This document shows, piece by piece, positions 44,003 through 52,633 of a stretch of 64,000 nt of DNA; position 1 is the stretch's first letter, and each line of letters opens with the position of its first letter. The DNA lies in NCBI GenBank assembly GCA_022826345.1, contig JAJDVB010000162.1, positions 4,507 to 68,506 on the forward strand. The letters are read 5' to 3'. A program made the translations under genes and the position numbers. A model generated the notes under the pieces. It did no database searches. It was not told the DNA's origin and saw only the letters and a program-made list of their open reading frames with translations. The DNA is from Alphaproteobacteria bacterium (GTDB lineage: Bacteria > Pseudomonadota > Alphaproteobacteria > UBA828).

Positions 44003-44851
44003 CTACGTGTCGCTCGCCGCCGTCAGCACCTCGCTCGCCCACCACAGGCGCCGTGCGGTTTCCGCATCGCGAGAGGCGCGGGACGAGCGGGCGGGCTTGC
44101 GTTTCACGAAGTACTGCCCGCTCACCTCGGCAAGCTCGGGCGCGGTGGCGAGGTAAATCATCGTGTCCGCGCCGCGCTCGGGAGTGAGCACGAGCGGGCT
44201 GGTCAGGATGAAGCGCATCCAGCGCGGCAGATTGCGGAAGATGCCCGTCGCGACGACGCCGGGGTGCAGGCAGTTGGCGGTGACGCTGGTTCCCTCCAGC
44301 CGGCGCGAAAGCTCATGGGTGAAGAGGATGTTCGCGAGCTTGGAGCGGCCGTAGGCCCCGAAACCGGAATAGCGCCGCTCGCCCTGCAGGTCATCCAGGT
44401 CGAGGGTGAAGCTCTTGTGCGCCGCGGAGCTCACGGTCACCACGCGCGACGGCGTGCTCGCCTTGAGCGTGTCGAGCAGAAGGTTGGTCAGCAGGAAGGG
44501 AGCCAGGTGATTCACCGCGAAGGTCGCCTCCAGCCCGTCTTCGGTCACGAGCCTGGTGCCCCAGCCGGCAATGCCGGCGTTGTTGATCAGCACGTCGAGG
44601 CGTTGGAATCGCTTCAGGAAGGCCGCCGCCACCTCACGCACCTGCCGCTGCGACGCGAGGTCGGCGATGAGCAGTGCCGCGTCACCGCCACGCTGCCCGA
44701 TCTCCTCTACTACGGCGGAGCCGCTGGCGTGGTTGCGGCAGATGAGCACGACGGTTGCGCCCCGCCCTGCGAGGTCGATGGCCGTCACTCTGCCGATCCC
44801 CGAGTTCGCGCCCGTGACGACGCAGACCTTTCCGTGCATGTCAGCTTGCAT
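44003..44851 (-). CDS. SDR family protein, retinol-dehydrogenase-like
   Basis: A 282-residue short-chain dehydrogenase of the long retinol-dehydrogenase/WWOX-like type. The cofactor motif is VTGANSGIGRVTA with CRN after the second strand (NADP type), then INNAGIAGWG, the catalytic serine in TVSSAAHKS, and YGRSK as YxxxK. The late block LHPGVVATGIFRNLP is typical. Starts at 44851 or 44839 both fit. The real substrate is unknown. Confidence 0.87.
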   Translation of the reverse strand: MQADMHGKVCVVTGANSGIGRVTAIDLAGRGATVVLICRNHASGSAVVEEIGQRGGDAALLIADLASQRQVREVAAAFLKRFQRLDVLINNAGIAGWGTRLVTEDGLEATFAVNHLAPFLLTNLLLDTLKASTPSRVVTVSSAAHKSFTLDLDDLQGERRYSGFGAYGRSKLANILFTHELSRRLEGTSVTANCLHPGVVATGIFRNLPRWMRFILTSPLVLTPERGADTMIYLATAPELAEVSGQYFVKRKPARSSRASRDAETARRLWWASEVLTAASDT

Positions 44852-44892
44852 CGGTGATGCTCAGCGCGACCATGCCGAAGCACTCGCGGACA

Positions 44893-45690
44893 TCACGCCG
44901 CAGCGGCGGCAGGCGCAAGAATCTCGAGCGCGGGCGCGTGCAGGCGGCGGTCGCCCACCGCCAGCACCTGGCCGTCGGCGCCGACCGGGCCGCCATTCCA
45001 CGAGGTCACGACGCCGCCGGCGCCCTCGACGATGGGAATCAGCGCCGCGATGTCCCAGATGTTCATGCTCGCCTCGACCACGAGATCGACGAAGCCGGCG
45101 GCCAGCATCCCGTAGGCGTAGCAGTCGGCGCCGAAACGGCGGAGACGCACCCGCGCGGCGAGCGCATCGAACGCAGCAAGCTCGGCCGGCCTGAACATGT
45201 TGGGCTCGGTGGCGTAGAGAGTGGCCCCGCTCAGATCGGGGCACGAGCGCACGGCGAGCTGGCGGTCGCCGAGGTAGGCGCCCTCGCCGTGGCCGACGAA
45301 TCGCTCGCGCAGGAAGGGCTGGTCCAGCACGCCGATGATGCCTCGGCCGCGGTCCTGCAGCGCGATCAGCGTGCCCCAGGTCGTCATGCCGGAGATGAAC
45401 GCCTTGGTGCCGTCAATGGGGTCGATGACCCAGGTGTAGCGGGCGTCCGGGCGCTCGTGCCCGTGTTCCTCGCCGAGGATGCCGTGGTCTGGACGGGCCT
45501 CGTTGATCAGCGCGCGGATTGCGGCCTCGGCCTCGCGGTCAGCCGCCGTGACCGGCGAGTAGCCTGCGATATGCTCCTTGTCCTCGATCGCAAGCGATTG
45601 CCGGAAATAGCGCAGGATGACCGCACCGGACGCATCGGCGAGTCGATGCGCCAAGGGCAAATGCACGCGCCAAGCCTCTGTCTCCGCCAC
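44893..45690 (-). CDS. hisN: Inositol-monophosphatase-family phosphatase, histidinol-phosphatase-like
   Basis: A 265-residue lithium-sensitive-type phosphatase. Metal-binding motifs are GILGEEHG, WVIDPIDGTKAFISGM and, near the C-terminus, NIWDIAALIPIVEGAGG. The combination GTKAFISGMTTWGTLIAL is characteristic of HisN, the histidinol phosphatase of actinobacteria and alphaproteobacteria, so histidine synthesis is the likely role, although other IMPases look similar. GTG at 45690 gives the family N-terminus. It lies 41 bases upstream of the SDR on the same strand and is divergent from the TonB-dependent receptor. Confidence 0.87.
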   Translation of the reverse strand: MAETEAWRVHLPLAHRLADASGAVILRYFRQSLAIEDKEHIAGYSPVTAADREAEAAIRALINEARPDHGILGEEHGHERPDARYTWVIDPIDGTKAFISGMTTWGTLIALQDRGRGIIGVLDQPFLRERFVGHGEGAYLGDRQLAVRSCPDLSGATLYATEPNMFRPAELAAFDALAARVRLRRFGADCYAYGMLAAGFVDLVVEASMNIWDIAALIPIVEGAGGVVTSWNGGPVGADGQVLAVGDRRLHAPALEILAPAAAAA

Positions 45691-45863
45691 GCCCTTTTTC
45701 CTCTCTTTTCGAATGAGGACCTGACCATAGCAGCACGGCCCCGCCGCCCGCCATCGTGGTGCCGATTGGTGGTAGGACGTACGGTCTTGCACGGTCGCAT
45801 CGTTTGGCCGACGCTCAGGCCGCCTGAGAAACAGAAGCAACGAATTCGGCGCGGAGAGATCGT

Positions 45864-48338
45864 ATGCGCTGCGCGTTTCGTGAAATGCTGCCCAAGCGTC
45901 TTCGCCTCGTGCTCTCGCTCGTCGCGGTCTTTATGGCGGCGGCAATGACCAGTCCTGTGCAAGGCAACGACGCCGGCGCGGACACCTCCGTGGGTAGCCT
46001 GATTTCGAGCGTGCCGGTGGGCAAACTGCGGCCCGTTACCGTGATCGACCGCGACGACATCGCCCTTTCCGGCATGCGCAATGTCTGGGACCTCCTGGCT
46101 AGTCGGGACGAGTTCAACTACTTCGGCTTACACCGCCCGTTTAAACTGGGCGGCCTCCGCACCGCGATCCTGATCAACGGCCGGCGAATTTCTGACTCGT
46201 TCTATGATCTGGATGCGCTGCCCATATCGGCTGTCGAGCGCATCGAGATTCTCAGTTCGAGTGCTGTCGCCATTCATGGGGCTCAAGCCATCTCCGGCGC
46301 GATCAACATCGTGCTGAGGAGCGGCTTCGAAGGAGTCGAGGCCCAGCTTCACGGGGAAAGCCCGCGGGACTCCGGCGGTGAGGCAGGCGTCGCCTCCGCG
46401 CTGTGGGGCGGCAGCATCGGCGCGGGACACCTGATCGTCGGAGCGGATGTCTTCAGCCGCAACGAGGTTCGCTCGGCCGATCGCACCTACAGCCGCGCCT
46501 CCTGGACTCCCGGCGGCTCCTTCGACGACGCGCACGGCGTCTCGGTGGCCGGCAACACCGTCTTCATCCGTACCGAGGAGGGTTTCGTTGCCCGCTCGCT
46601 CGGACCCTGCGAGGGCAGCGAGTACACCGGTCCGCTCTCGGAACCCTACGGCGTCCCCGGTGAAGGGTGTGGGTTCGCCTACGGCAACACCGCATGGAAC
46701 TGGGAACGGCGGGATCGGGAAACCGCCTTCCTCATGGCGGATTACCCCGTCACTCAGAACCTCTCCGTCTACCTTGATGCGCGTCTGGCCGACAGTGACT
46801 ACACAAGCCTATACATGGCCCCGTTGCCCGGTAGGCTCCCTCTGCCCGGCGGTTTCGTCTTCCACCGCTTTGTGAGCCACGGCGACCGCGTCTGGCGCTG
46901 GACGGCGCAAGAGCATGACATCACGCTCGGCGCCGAAGGACGCCTCACCGACGATATCAGCTATGACGCGCATCTGCGCTCGTTCTCGAACGACGACATC
47001 TTGCAGGGCGGAACCTTCGTGCACGAACCCACGATTCTGGAGGCGATTGCGGCCGGCAGCTACGATCTCCGCAACCCGCTATCTACCGATCCCGGCCACC
47101 TCGATGTGGTCCGGGACACGGGCGTCACCCGCTTCGTCGACAACCTCACGAGGCGCAGCGAGGCGCGAGGCGCGTTCGATGGATCGGGTTTCGCCATCGG
47201 CGGCCGGCCCATCGGCTGGGCTGCGGGAGCGGAGTGGGTTCGCGAAAGCCGCGAGTGGCTCACGACCTACGTCAGTGGTGCCGGGGATGTGATCGAGGAG
47301 CAGAGGGACGTCATGGGCTCTTTCGGCGTCAGCTTCGCCGGTGAGCGTGACAGCCTCTCGCCATTCCTCGAGCTTTCGCTCCCGCTTCACGAGATCTGGG
47401 ACGTCGGCCTCGCCGGGCGCTACAGCGACCACGACGACGTCGGTTCGACCACAGCCACGCAGATGGAAACGGTCTTCGAGCTGGGTCCGGACTTCGCGCT
47501 CCGGGGCAATTGGAGCATGGGCGACAGGGCCCCGTATCTGGGCGGCTTGCACGCGGCACGCGTCACGTCGGTTCCCCGCATTTACGATCACGCGACGGGG
47601 CGGCGCTACCAGGTGGAGGCAGTCAACTTCGGGAACCCTGACCTCGAGCCGGATCGGGCCGAGAGCTACGGTGCGGGAGTTGTCACCAGGCTCGGTTCCG
47701 TCTCGCTGAGCGCCGACTGGTACTGGACCAAGCTTTCCAAGCTGCTGACGGTCGTCGGCGCGCAGGACATCATCGACTATGAGCACGAGCATGGGTCATT
47801 GCCGCCGGGCACCGTCATCCACCGCGCGCCGCCGCTCATTCCTGGCACGCCGGGGCTGATCACAAGAATCGAAAAGCCGATCCTCGGCGACGGCGAGGTC
47901 GATATTTCGGGAGTCAACATCCATGCCCACACGGCGTGGTCGGCCGATTGGGCGGATTTCGACCTCGACGCCCGCTGGTCTCACGTGCAGGACTACGAAG
48001 AGCGCGCCCTCGACTTCGTGGGGCCGGACGACTTTGCCCGCAACCGCCTCCACGTCACGCTGAGCGGCACGCGGGGCAAGGTCACGGCGCAGTGGAACGT
48101 CTACGGGACAACCGGCTACAAAGGGAGTGTCGGCCGCTTCGGCTCGTGGGTGGGCCACGACGTTTCCGTGCGCTGGCGCAACCCTTACGAGTTCGATGGC
48201 GTCGAGCTTATGGGCGGCATTTTCAACGTTTTCGACGCCGAACCTTCGATCAACCCCGAGATTCCCGAGGAACCGGACGAGAGCCTGGATTCGATTCGCG
48301 GGCGGACGTTCTTCGTGACCGTCAAGAAGGTCTGGTGA
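45864..48338 (+). CDS. TonB-dependent outer-membrane receptor
   Basis: An 824-residue outer-membrane protein with a signal peptide (RLRLVLSLVAVFMAAAMTSPVQG), a plug domain (VTVIDRDDIALSGMRNVWDLLA, ILINGRRISDSFYDLDALPISAVERIEIL, AIHGAQAISGAINIVLRSG) and a 22-strand barrel. The protein ends in an aromatic residue (FFVTVKKVW), as outer-membrane barrels do. One surface loop has two cysteines (GPCEGSEY and GEGCGFAYG). GGAGAG lies before the ATG. A palindrome CTCAGG-CCG-CCTGAG at 45814-45828 lies upstream and could be an operator. It is coupled to the next gene by GTGA. The ligand is unknown. Confidence 0.9.
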   Translation: MRCAFREMLPKRLRLVLSLVAVFMAAAMTSPVQGNDAGADTSVGSLISSVPVGKLRPVTVIDRDDIALSGMRNVWDLLASRDEFNYFGLHRPFKLGGLRTAILINGRRISDSFYDLDALPISAVERIEILSSSAVAIHGAQAISGAINIVLRSGFEGVEAQLHGESPRDSGGEAGVASALWGGSIGAGHLIVGADVFSRNEVRSADRTYSRASWTPGGSFDDAHGVSVAGNTVFIRTEEGFVARSLGPCEGSEYTGPLSEPYGVPGEGCGFAYGNTAWNWERRDRETAFLMADYPVTQNLSVYLDARLADSDYTSLYMAPLPGRLPLPGGFVFHRFVSHGDRVWRWTAQEHDITLGAEGRLTDDISYDAHLRSFSNDDILQGGTFVHEPTILEAIAAGSYDLRNPLSTDPGHLDVVRDTGVTRFVDNLTRRSEARGAFDGSGFAIGGRPIGWAAGAEWVRESREWLTTYVSGAGDVIEEQRDVMGSFGVSFAGERDSLSPFLELSLPLHEIWDVGLAGRYSDHDDVGSTTATQMETVFELGPDFALRGNWSMGDRAPYLGGLHAARVTSVPRIYDHATGRRYQVEAVNFGNPDLEPDRAESYGAGVVTRLGSVSLSADWYWTKLSKLLTVVGAQDIIDYEHEHGSLPPGTVIHRAPPLIPGTPGLITRIEKPILGDGEVDISGVNIHAHTAWSADWADFDLDARWSHVQDYEERALDFVGPDDFARNRLHVTLSGTRGKVTAQWNVYGTTGYKGSVGRFGSWVGHDVSVRWRNPYEFDGVELMGGIFNVFDAEPSINPEIPEEPDESLDSIRGRTFFVTVKKVW

Positions 48339-49507
48339 TCGGAGGCCGCATCCAGACGCGTGGCGCCGGCACGGCAGCGCTTGCAATCGGAGCGCTTGCG
48401 TTCGCCGCGGCGCTGACGCTGGCGCCGGCCAGCGTGACGGCGGCGGAGCGCGTGTGCGAGGGGCCGGGCATCAATCACCTGCCAGAGCCGGCGGCTTCCG
48501 ACGACGTGCTCAGCGTTCTCGCCTACAACGTCTATCTGCTGCCGTCCCACGTCCGCAACATTCCCTTCATGGGCGAGCGGTTTGCGTTGGCCCAGGAGGA
48601 GCGCGCCGCCCTCATCCCACGCTTCCTCGCCCCCTACGACGTGGTGATCCTGTCGGAGGCTTACGACGACGGCGCGCGGGCGACGCTCCTCGCCGGGCTG
48701 CGGGCGCAGGGCTTTCGCTATTCGACCCGCATCCTGGGCACTGCCTGCCGCGCCGCCTCAAGCTGCGAGAAGGGCGCGGTCTACGAGCAGCCTCTCACCG
48801 ACGACGCGCCGCGCGGCGGCGAGGGCGACACCTGGTTCGGCGAGGACGGCGGCGTGCTGATCGCCAGCAAACATTCCATCGGTGTCGCCAAGGAATTGGT
48901 CTATGCCGACTGCGTCGAGCGCGACTGCAATGCGGCCAAGGGCTTCGTCTACGCCCGCATCGACAAGGGCAGCGCGCGCTACCACGTCATCGGCACCCAC
49001 GCGCAGTTCGGTTGGAGCAGGGAGCAGCGCACGGCCAAGGCGGCGCAGTTCCGCGCCATCCGGCGGTTCATCGAGGAACACTCGGGAATCCCGCGCTCGG
49101 AGCCGATCATCGTCGGCGGCGACTTCAACGTCCTTAGCCACGCATTCGATAGTCTGCTCGACGACGAGCCCCTCGGCGTCCTGGAGCCGTCGTTTCGGGG
49201 GCACCGCTTCACCCGCGAATCGCGTAGCGACTGGGCGCGGCGCGGCAATGGCTATGTCGATTACGTGCTCGCCAAGAAGGGCTGGCGCGAGCCGCGCTAC
49301 CACAGCAACTGCCCCATGGTGTTCCGCAGTCTCTTCGACTTCGAGGACCGCACGCTGTTCTCAGCCGTGCGCGGACAGGGCTACTGCGATCTCTCGGACC
49401 ATTGGGCGGTCTGGGGCTACTTCGACTACCGCGACGATGCCGCCGAGCCGCCTGACTGCCCCGTGCCCAAGTTCCCGCCGGGCTCAGCCCCGACCATGCG
49501 GCGGTAG
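48335..49507 (+). CDS. Secreted sphingomyelinase-like endonuclease/exonuclease/phosphatase-fold protein
   Basis: A 390-residue protein with a signal peptide (about residues 1-38) and a DNase I-like phosphodiesterase domain of the neutral sphingomyelinase C type. Visible catalytic blocks are LAYNVYLLP (Asn65), ILSEAYDD (Glu108), the central KGFVYARI and IGTHAQFGW (His222), GGDFNVL (Asp263, Asn265) and SDHWAVWGYF (Asp355, His356). The order and spacing match sphingomyelinases rather than AP nucleases. It starts with GTG that overlaps the receptor stop. It probably acts in the periplasm or outside the cell on a phosphodiester lipid; the substrate is inferred. Confidence 0.85.
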   Translation: MIGGRIQTRGAGTAALAIGALAFAAALTLAPASVTAAERVCEGPGINHLPEPAASDDVLSVLAYNVYLLPSHVRNIPFMGERFALAQEERAALIPRFLAPYDVVILSEAYDDGARATLLAGLRAQGFRYSTRILGTACRAASSCEKGAVYEQPLTDDAPRGGEGDTWFGEDGGVLIASKHSIGVAKELVYADCVERDCNAAKGFVYARIDKGSARYHVIGTHAQFGWSREQRTAKAAQFRAIRRFIEEHSGIPRSEPIIVGGDFNVLSHAFDSLLDDEPLGVLEPSFRGHRFTRESRSDWARRGNGYVDYVLAKKGWREPRYHSNCPMVFRSLFDFEDRTLFSAVRGQGYCDLSDHWAVWGYFDYRDDAAEPPDCPVPKFPPGSAPTMRR

Positions 49508-49524
49508 GGGGAGGCGCCCTCCCC
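49508..49524. terminator. 7-bp GC hairpin between convergent genes
   Basis: GGGGAGG (49508-49514) pairs with CCTCCCC (49518-49524) around a 3-base loop. It lies between the convergent sphingomyelinase-like gene and the amidohydrolase gene. There is no T-run, so terminator function is a guess. Confidence 0.4.
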
Positions 49525-50924
49525 TACTCCGCCGCGTCGAGGCGGCGTTCCTGCTGCATCCAGCGCGGCTTGCTGGTCGCGTGCTCGCGCACGAAGCTCT
49601 GGGTCGGCATCCGGGGATCCTCCCAGTAGAGCATGGGCTTTTCCCAGTTGTAGCGCGCGGGCTCGGGGATCGGCGCCTCGGTATCGACCACCGCGCCATC
49701 CTTCATCACGACGGTTAGACGCTGGCGGTCTTGCAGCACGGCGATGTCGGCGAGCGGGTCACCGTCCACCACCAGGATGTCGGCGAGCTTGCCTTCCTCC
49801 AGGGTGCCGATCTCGTCCTCCATGCCGAGCGTCAGCGCCGCGTTGGCTGTTCCCGCGCGGATCGCCTCCATGGCGCTCAGGCCGCCATAGGTCATCAGGT
49901 GCTCCATCTCGCGGGCGTGCCATTCGCCGTAGGGCACCGAGCCCTGGCCGCTGTCGGTGCCGGCGACGATGGTGATTCCTTCGGCATGGGCACGGGTGAC
50001 GACGTTGGCAAGCCGCTCGACCTCGTCCTTGTAGGCGTCGAGGATGAAGTCGGAACAGCCGAGATCCGGGCCCCATTCGAGGGTGTTCGCGAGCAGCGAG
50101 AAGGTCGGGATCAGCGGCGTCGGGTTGCGGAAAAGCACGTCCAGATCGTCGTCCGACATGTAGGAGCCGTGGATGATCCAGTCGAAGCCGGCGCGGATCG
50201 CGTCCGCCGCCGCGCGGCCCGAGCGCGCATGGATGGTGCAGACCTTGCCGAGCCGGTGCGTGACCTCGGCGATGGCGCGCAGGTCGTCGAGGCCGATGCT
50301 GCCGGCAAGCTCCGCATCGCCGGTCAGCACGTCGCCGTCGCCCGCCACCTTCACGATGTCGACGCCGTCCTTGATCTCGCGACGGGCCTCCGTGACCATC
50401 TCCTCGCGCGTGTTGCAGAGCACGGCGAACGACGACTTGGGGTGCTCCATCCAGCTCGGCCAGGGCGAGCCGATGGCGTTGAGGGTGGTGATGTAGCGCC
50501 CGGCGGAGGCCATGCGCGGCCCCTCGATCAAGCCGGCGTTGACGGCGTCGCGGACCGCGACCGAGATGTTCCAGGTGGAGCCTGGATCGGAGAACGCGGT
50601 GACGCCCGCACGCAGCACCTTGCGCGCGTTGTTGGCGGCGCGCAGGGTCCGGTACTCCACACCCGCGTAGAGGTCGAGCTCCTCGAAAGACAGGATGTCG
50701 CCGTAGGAGATGTGGCAATGGGCGTCGATCATGCCCGGCATGACGGTGCGGCCGGCGGCATCGATGGTCCGGTAGCCGCCCAGGGTCTCGCCTGCGGCCG
50801 CGACCTCCCGATCAGGGCCGATCTTGCGGATGCGGTTGCCTTCCACCAGCACCGAGACGCCGTCCTGCGGCGCCGCACCTGTCGCGTCGAGCAGCCGCCC
50901 GCCGGCGATCAGATATCCGCCCAT
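49524..50924 (-). CDS. Amidohydrolase family protein (imidazolonepropionase/prolidase-like)
   Basis: A 466-residue metal-dependent hydrolase. It has the N-terminal beta-sandwich (YLIAGGRLLDATG, VLVEGNRIRKIG), the metal site VMPGMIDAHCHI, a likely bridging lysine in GVDIVKVAGDGD, histidines in CTIHARSG and IIHGSYM, and the metal aspartate in VAGTDSGQG. The C-terminal extension is longer than usual (RYNWEKPMLYWEDPRMPTQSF). The ATG at 50924 starts at the sandwich; the upstream part of the frame is not family-like. The substrate is probably a cyclic amide or dipeptide-like compound. It is divergent from the luciferase-like gene. Confidence 0.88.
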   Translation of the reverse strand: MGGYLIAGGRLLDATGAAPQDGVSVLVEGNRIRKIGPDREVAAAGETLGGYRTIDAAGRTVMPGMIDAHCHISYGDILSFEELDLYAGVEYRTLRAANNARKVLRAGVTAFSDPGSTWNISVAVRDAVNAGLIEGPRMASAGRYITTLNAIGSPWPSWMEHPKSSFAVLCNTREEMVTEARREIKDGVDIVKVAGDGDVLTGDAELAGSIGLDDLRAIAEVTHRLGKVCTIHARSGRAAADAIRAGFDWIIHGSYMSDDDLDVLFRNPTPLIPTFSLLANTLEWGPDLGCSDFILDAYKDEVERLANVVTRAHAEGITIVAGTDSGQGSVPYGEWHAREMEHLMTYGGLSAMEAIRAGTANAALTLGMEDEIGTLEEGKLADILVVDGDPLADIAVLQDRQRLTVVMKDGAVVDTEAPIPEPARYNWEKPMLYWEDPRMPTQSFVREHATSKPRWMQQERRLDAAE

Positions 50925-50999
50925 ATCACTGCCCTCCCCTGCGCTCCTGCGCTCGCTCGCGTGACGCCCAGTAGGGTCGGCCGCCGCGTCGAAGCAAGT

Positions 51000-51028
51000 T
51001 TGGAATCGCCCTTCGCCCTCTGTACGAT
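51000..51028 (+). promoter_or_regulatory. Probable sigma-70-type promoter for the luciferase-like gene
   Basis: TTGGAA (51000-51005) and TACGAT (51023-51028) are separated by exactly 17 bases and lie 42 bases before the start codon. Each hexamer matches its consensus at four of six positions. Confidence 0.5.
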
Positions 51029-51070
51029 CAGCGGCAGCTTGAGGCAACCGAATAGCCGGGGAGGCAGGGC

Positions 51071-52066
51071 ATGAGCAGAGTTGGCGTCGCGTTCTCGGCT
51101 GGCTTGAATGCGTCTGAAACCGTCGAGTGCGCGCAACTCGCCGAATCACTCGGCTATGATTCGGTGTGGATGGCGGAGGGGCACGGCGGCGACCAATTCG
51201 CGGTGCTCTCGGCGGTCGCGGCACAGACCAGCAGGGTGCAGCTCGGCACCTGCATTTCCAGCGTCTTCGTCCGCTCGGCGCCCACCATCGCCATGTCGGC
51301 GGCGGTGGTCGATCAGCTTTCCGAGGGCCGGTTCATTCTCGGCTTGGGCTCCAGCCACAAGGTCCAGGTCGAGCCCGAGCACGGCCTCGTCTACAGCAAG
51401 CCAGTAACGCGCGTGCGGGAGACCGCCGAGGTCGTGCGCCGCCTGCTCAGGGACGGCCAGGTCTCCTACCATGGCGAGACCGTCACCATCGAGAACTACG
51501 AGCTCTGGTTCCAGCCGTTCCGGCCCAGCCTCCCCATCTATTATGCCGCCGTCTTCCCCAAGATGATGGGGGTCTGCGGGGAGGAAGCGGACGGCATCAT
51601 CCTGACCCGGACCACGCTCGATGTCGGCGCGGAGGCGCGCGGACACATCGCGGCCGGGGCGAAGGCGGCGGGACGCGAGCCCGGCGCGGTCGACGTCACA
51701 ACACTGATCCCAACTGCAGCCGCCGACGATCCGGCCGACGCCTACAATGCGCTCCGGCCAGGCGTCGCGATGTATACGGGCTTTTTCCCCCGCTACAACC
51801 GGATGGCGCAGGACCAGGGCTTCGGCGAGGAAGCAGCAACGATCGCCGAGCTATGGGGGCGTGGCGACCGCGAAGCCGCGACCCGGGCGGTGAGCGATGC
51901 GCACATCGATGCGGTCTGTATCGCGGGCACGCCTGCATACTGCCGCGAGCGGATCGAGGCCTATCGCGCCTCGGGCATCGACCTGCCGATGATCGCGCCG
52001 ATGGCCGCCGGCCCCAACGCCAGGGAGATGGCCGAGACCACCATCAGGGCCTGCGCCCCGCGCTAA
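51071..52066 (+). CDS. LLM class flavin-dependent oxidoreductase
   Basis: A 331-residue luciferase-like monooxygenase or F420/FMN-dependent reductase. Landmarks are the N-terminal GVAFSAGLNASETVECAQLAESLGYDSVWMAEGHGGDQF, then RVQLGTCISSVFVRSAPTIAMSAAVVDQLSEGRFILGLGSSH and the late GTPAYCRERIEAYRASGID. These resemble the methylene-tetrahydromethanopterin-reductase-like subgroup of bacterial flavin enzymes. GGGGAGGCAGGG precedes the ATG. It lies 57 bases upstream of the TRAP transporter genes on the same strand and may process the imported compound. Confidence 0.88.
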   Translation: MSRVGVAFSAGLNASETVECAQLAESLGYDSVWMAEGHGGDQFAVLSAVAAQTSRVQLGTCISSVFVRSAPTIAMSAAVVDQLSEGRFILGLGSSHKVQVEPEHGLVYSKPVTRVRETAEVVRRLLRDGQVSYHGETVTIENYELWFQPFRPSLPIYYAAVFPKMMGVCGEEADGIILTRTTLDVGAEARGHIAAGAKAAGREPGAVDVTTLIPTAAADDPADAYNALRPGVAMYTGFFPRYNRMAQDQGFGEEAATIAELWGRGDREAATRAVSDAHIDAVCIAGTPAYCRERIEAYRASGIDLPMIAPMAAGPNAREMAETTIRACAPR

Positions 52067-52123
52067 GAGGGTCGTCGTGTCGCTGCCCGAAAGTCTGAGC
52101 GTTCCGTCGCGGGAGGTGCGGGC

Positions 52124-52633
52124 GTGACCGGCGCGATGCGCGGCTACATCCTGGTCGTGGACACGGTTAACCGCCGTGTCGGGCGCGTCATCATGTACGG
52201 CATGTTCGCGATCATGGCGATACTGCTGTGGTCGTCGCTCTCGAAGACGTTTTTCAATCCCTCATTGTGGACGCTCGAAATGGCCCAGTTCGCGATGGTG
52301 GGCTATTACATTCTGGGCGGTCCCTACGCGGTTCAAACGGACGCGAACGTGCGGATGGACCTGTTCTATGGTTCGTGGTCCGCGCGCCGTAAGGCGTGGC
52401 TCGACGTTTTCACGGTGTTCTTTCTCCTCTTCTATCTGGCGGTTCTTCTCTGGGGTGGAATCGACTCCACGATCTACAGTTTTCAGTACGGCGGCGAGCG
52501 AAGTCCCAGCGCCTGGCGGCCCTATCTCTGGCCGATCAAGGTGGTGATGGTCACCGGTATTGTTTTGATGGTTTTCCAGGCGGTTTCCGAGTTCTTCAAG
52601 GACATCCTGCGGCTTCGGCGCGAGGAGTTTTGA
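52124..52633 (+). CDS. TRAP transporter small permease (DctQ type)
   Basis: A 169-residue inner-membrane protein with four hydrophobic segments, the normal DctQ count. Family-like parts are FFNPSLWTLEMAQFAMVGYYILGGPYAVQTDANVRMDLFY and the C-terminal KVVMVTGIVLMVFQAVSEFFKDI. GGGAGG lies seven bases before a GTG at 52124, which decides this start over the ATG at 52136. Its TGA overlaps the large-permease ATG (TGATG). Substrate is unknown. Confidence 0.92.
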   Translation: MTGAMRGYILVVDTVNRRVGRVIMYGMFAIMAILLWSSLSKTFFNPSLWTLEMAQFAMVGYYILGGPYAVQTDANVRMDLFYGSWSARRKAWLDVFTVFFLLFYLAVLLWGGIDSTIYSFQYGGERSPSAWRPYLWPIKVVMVTGIVLMVFQAVSEFFKDILRLRREEF

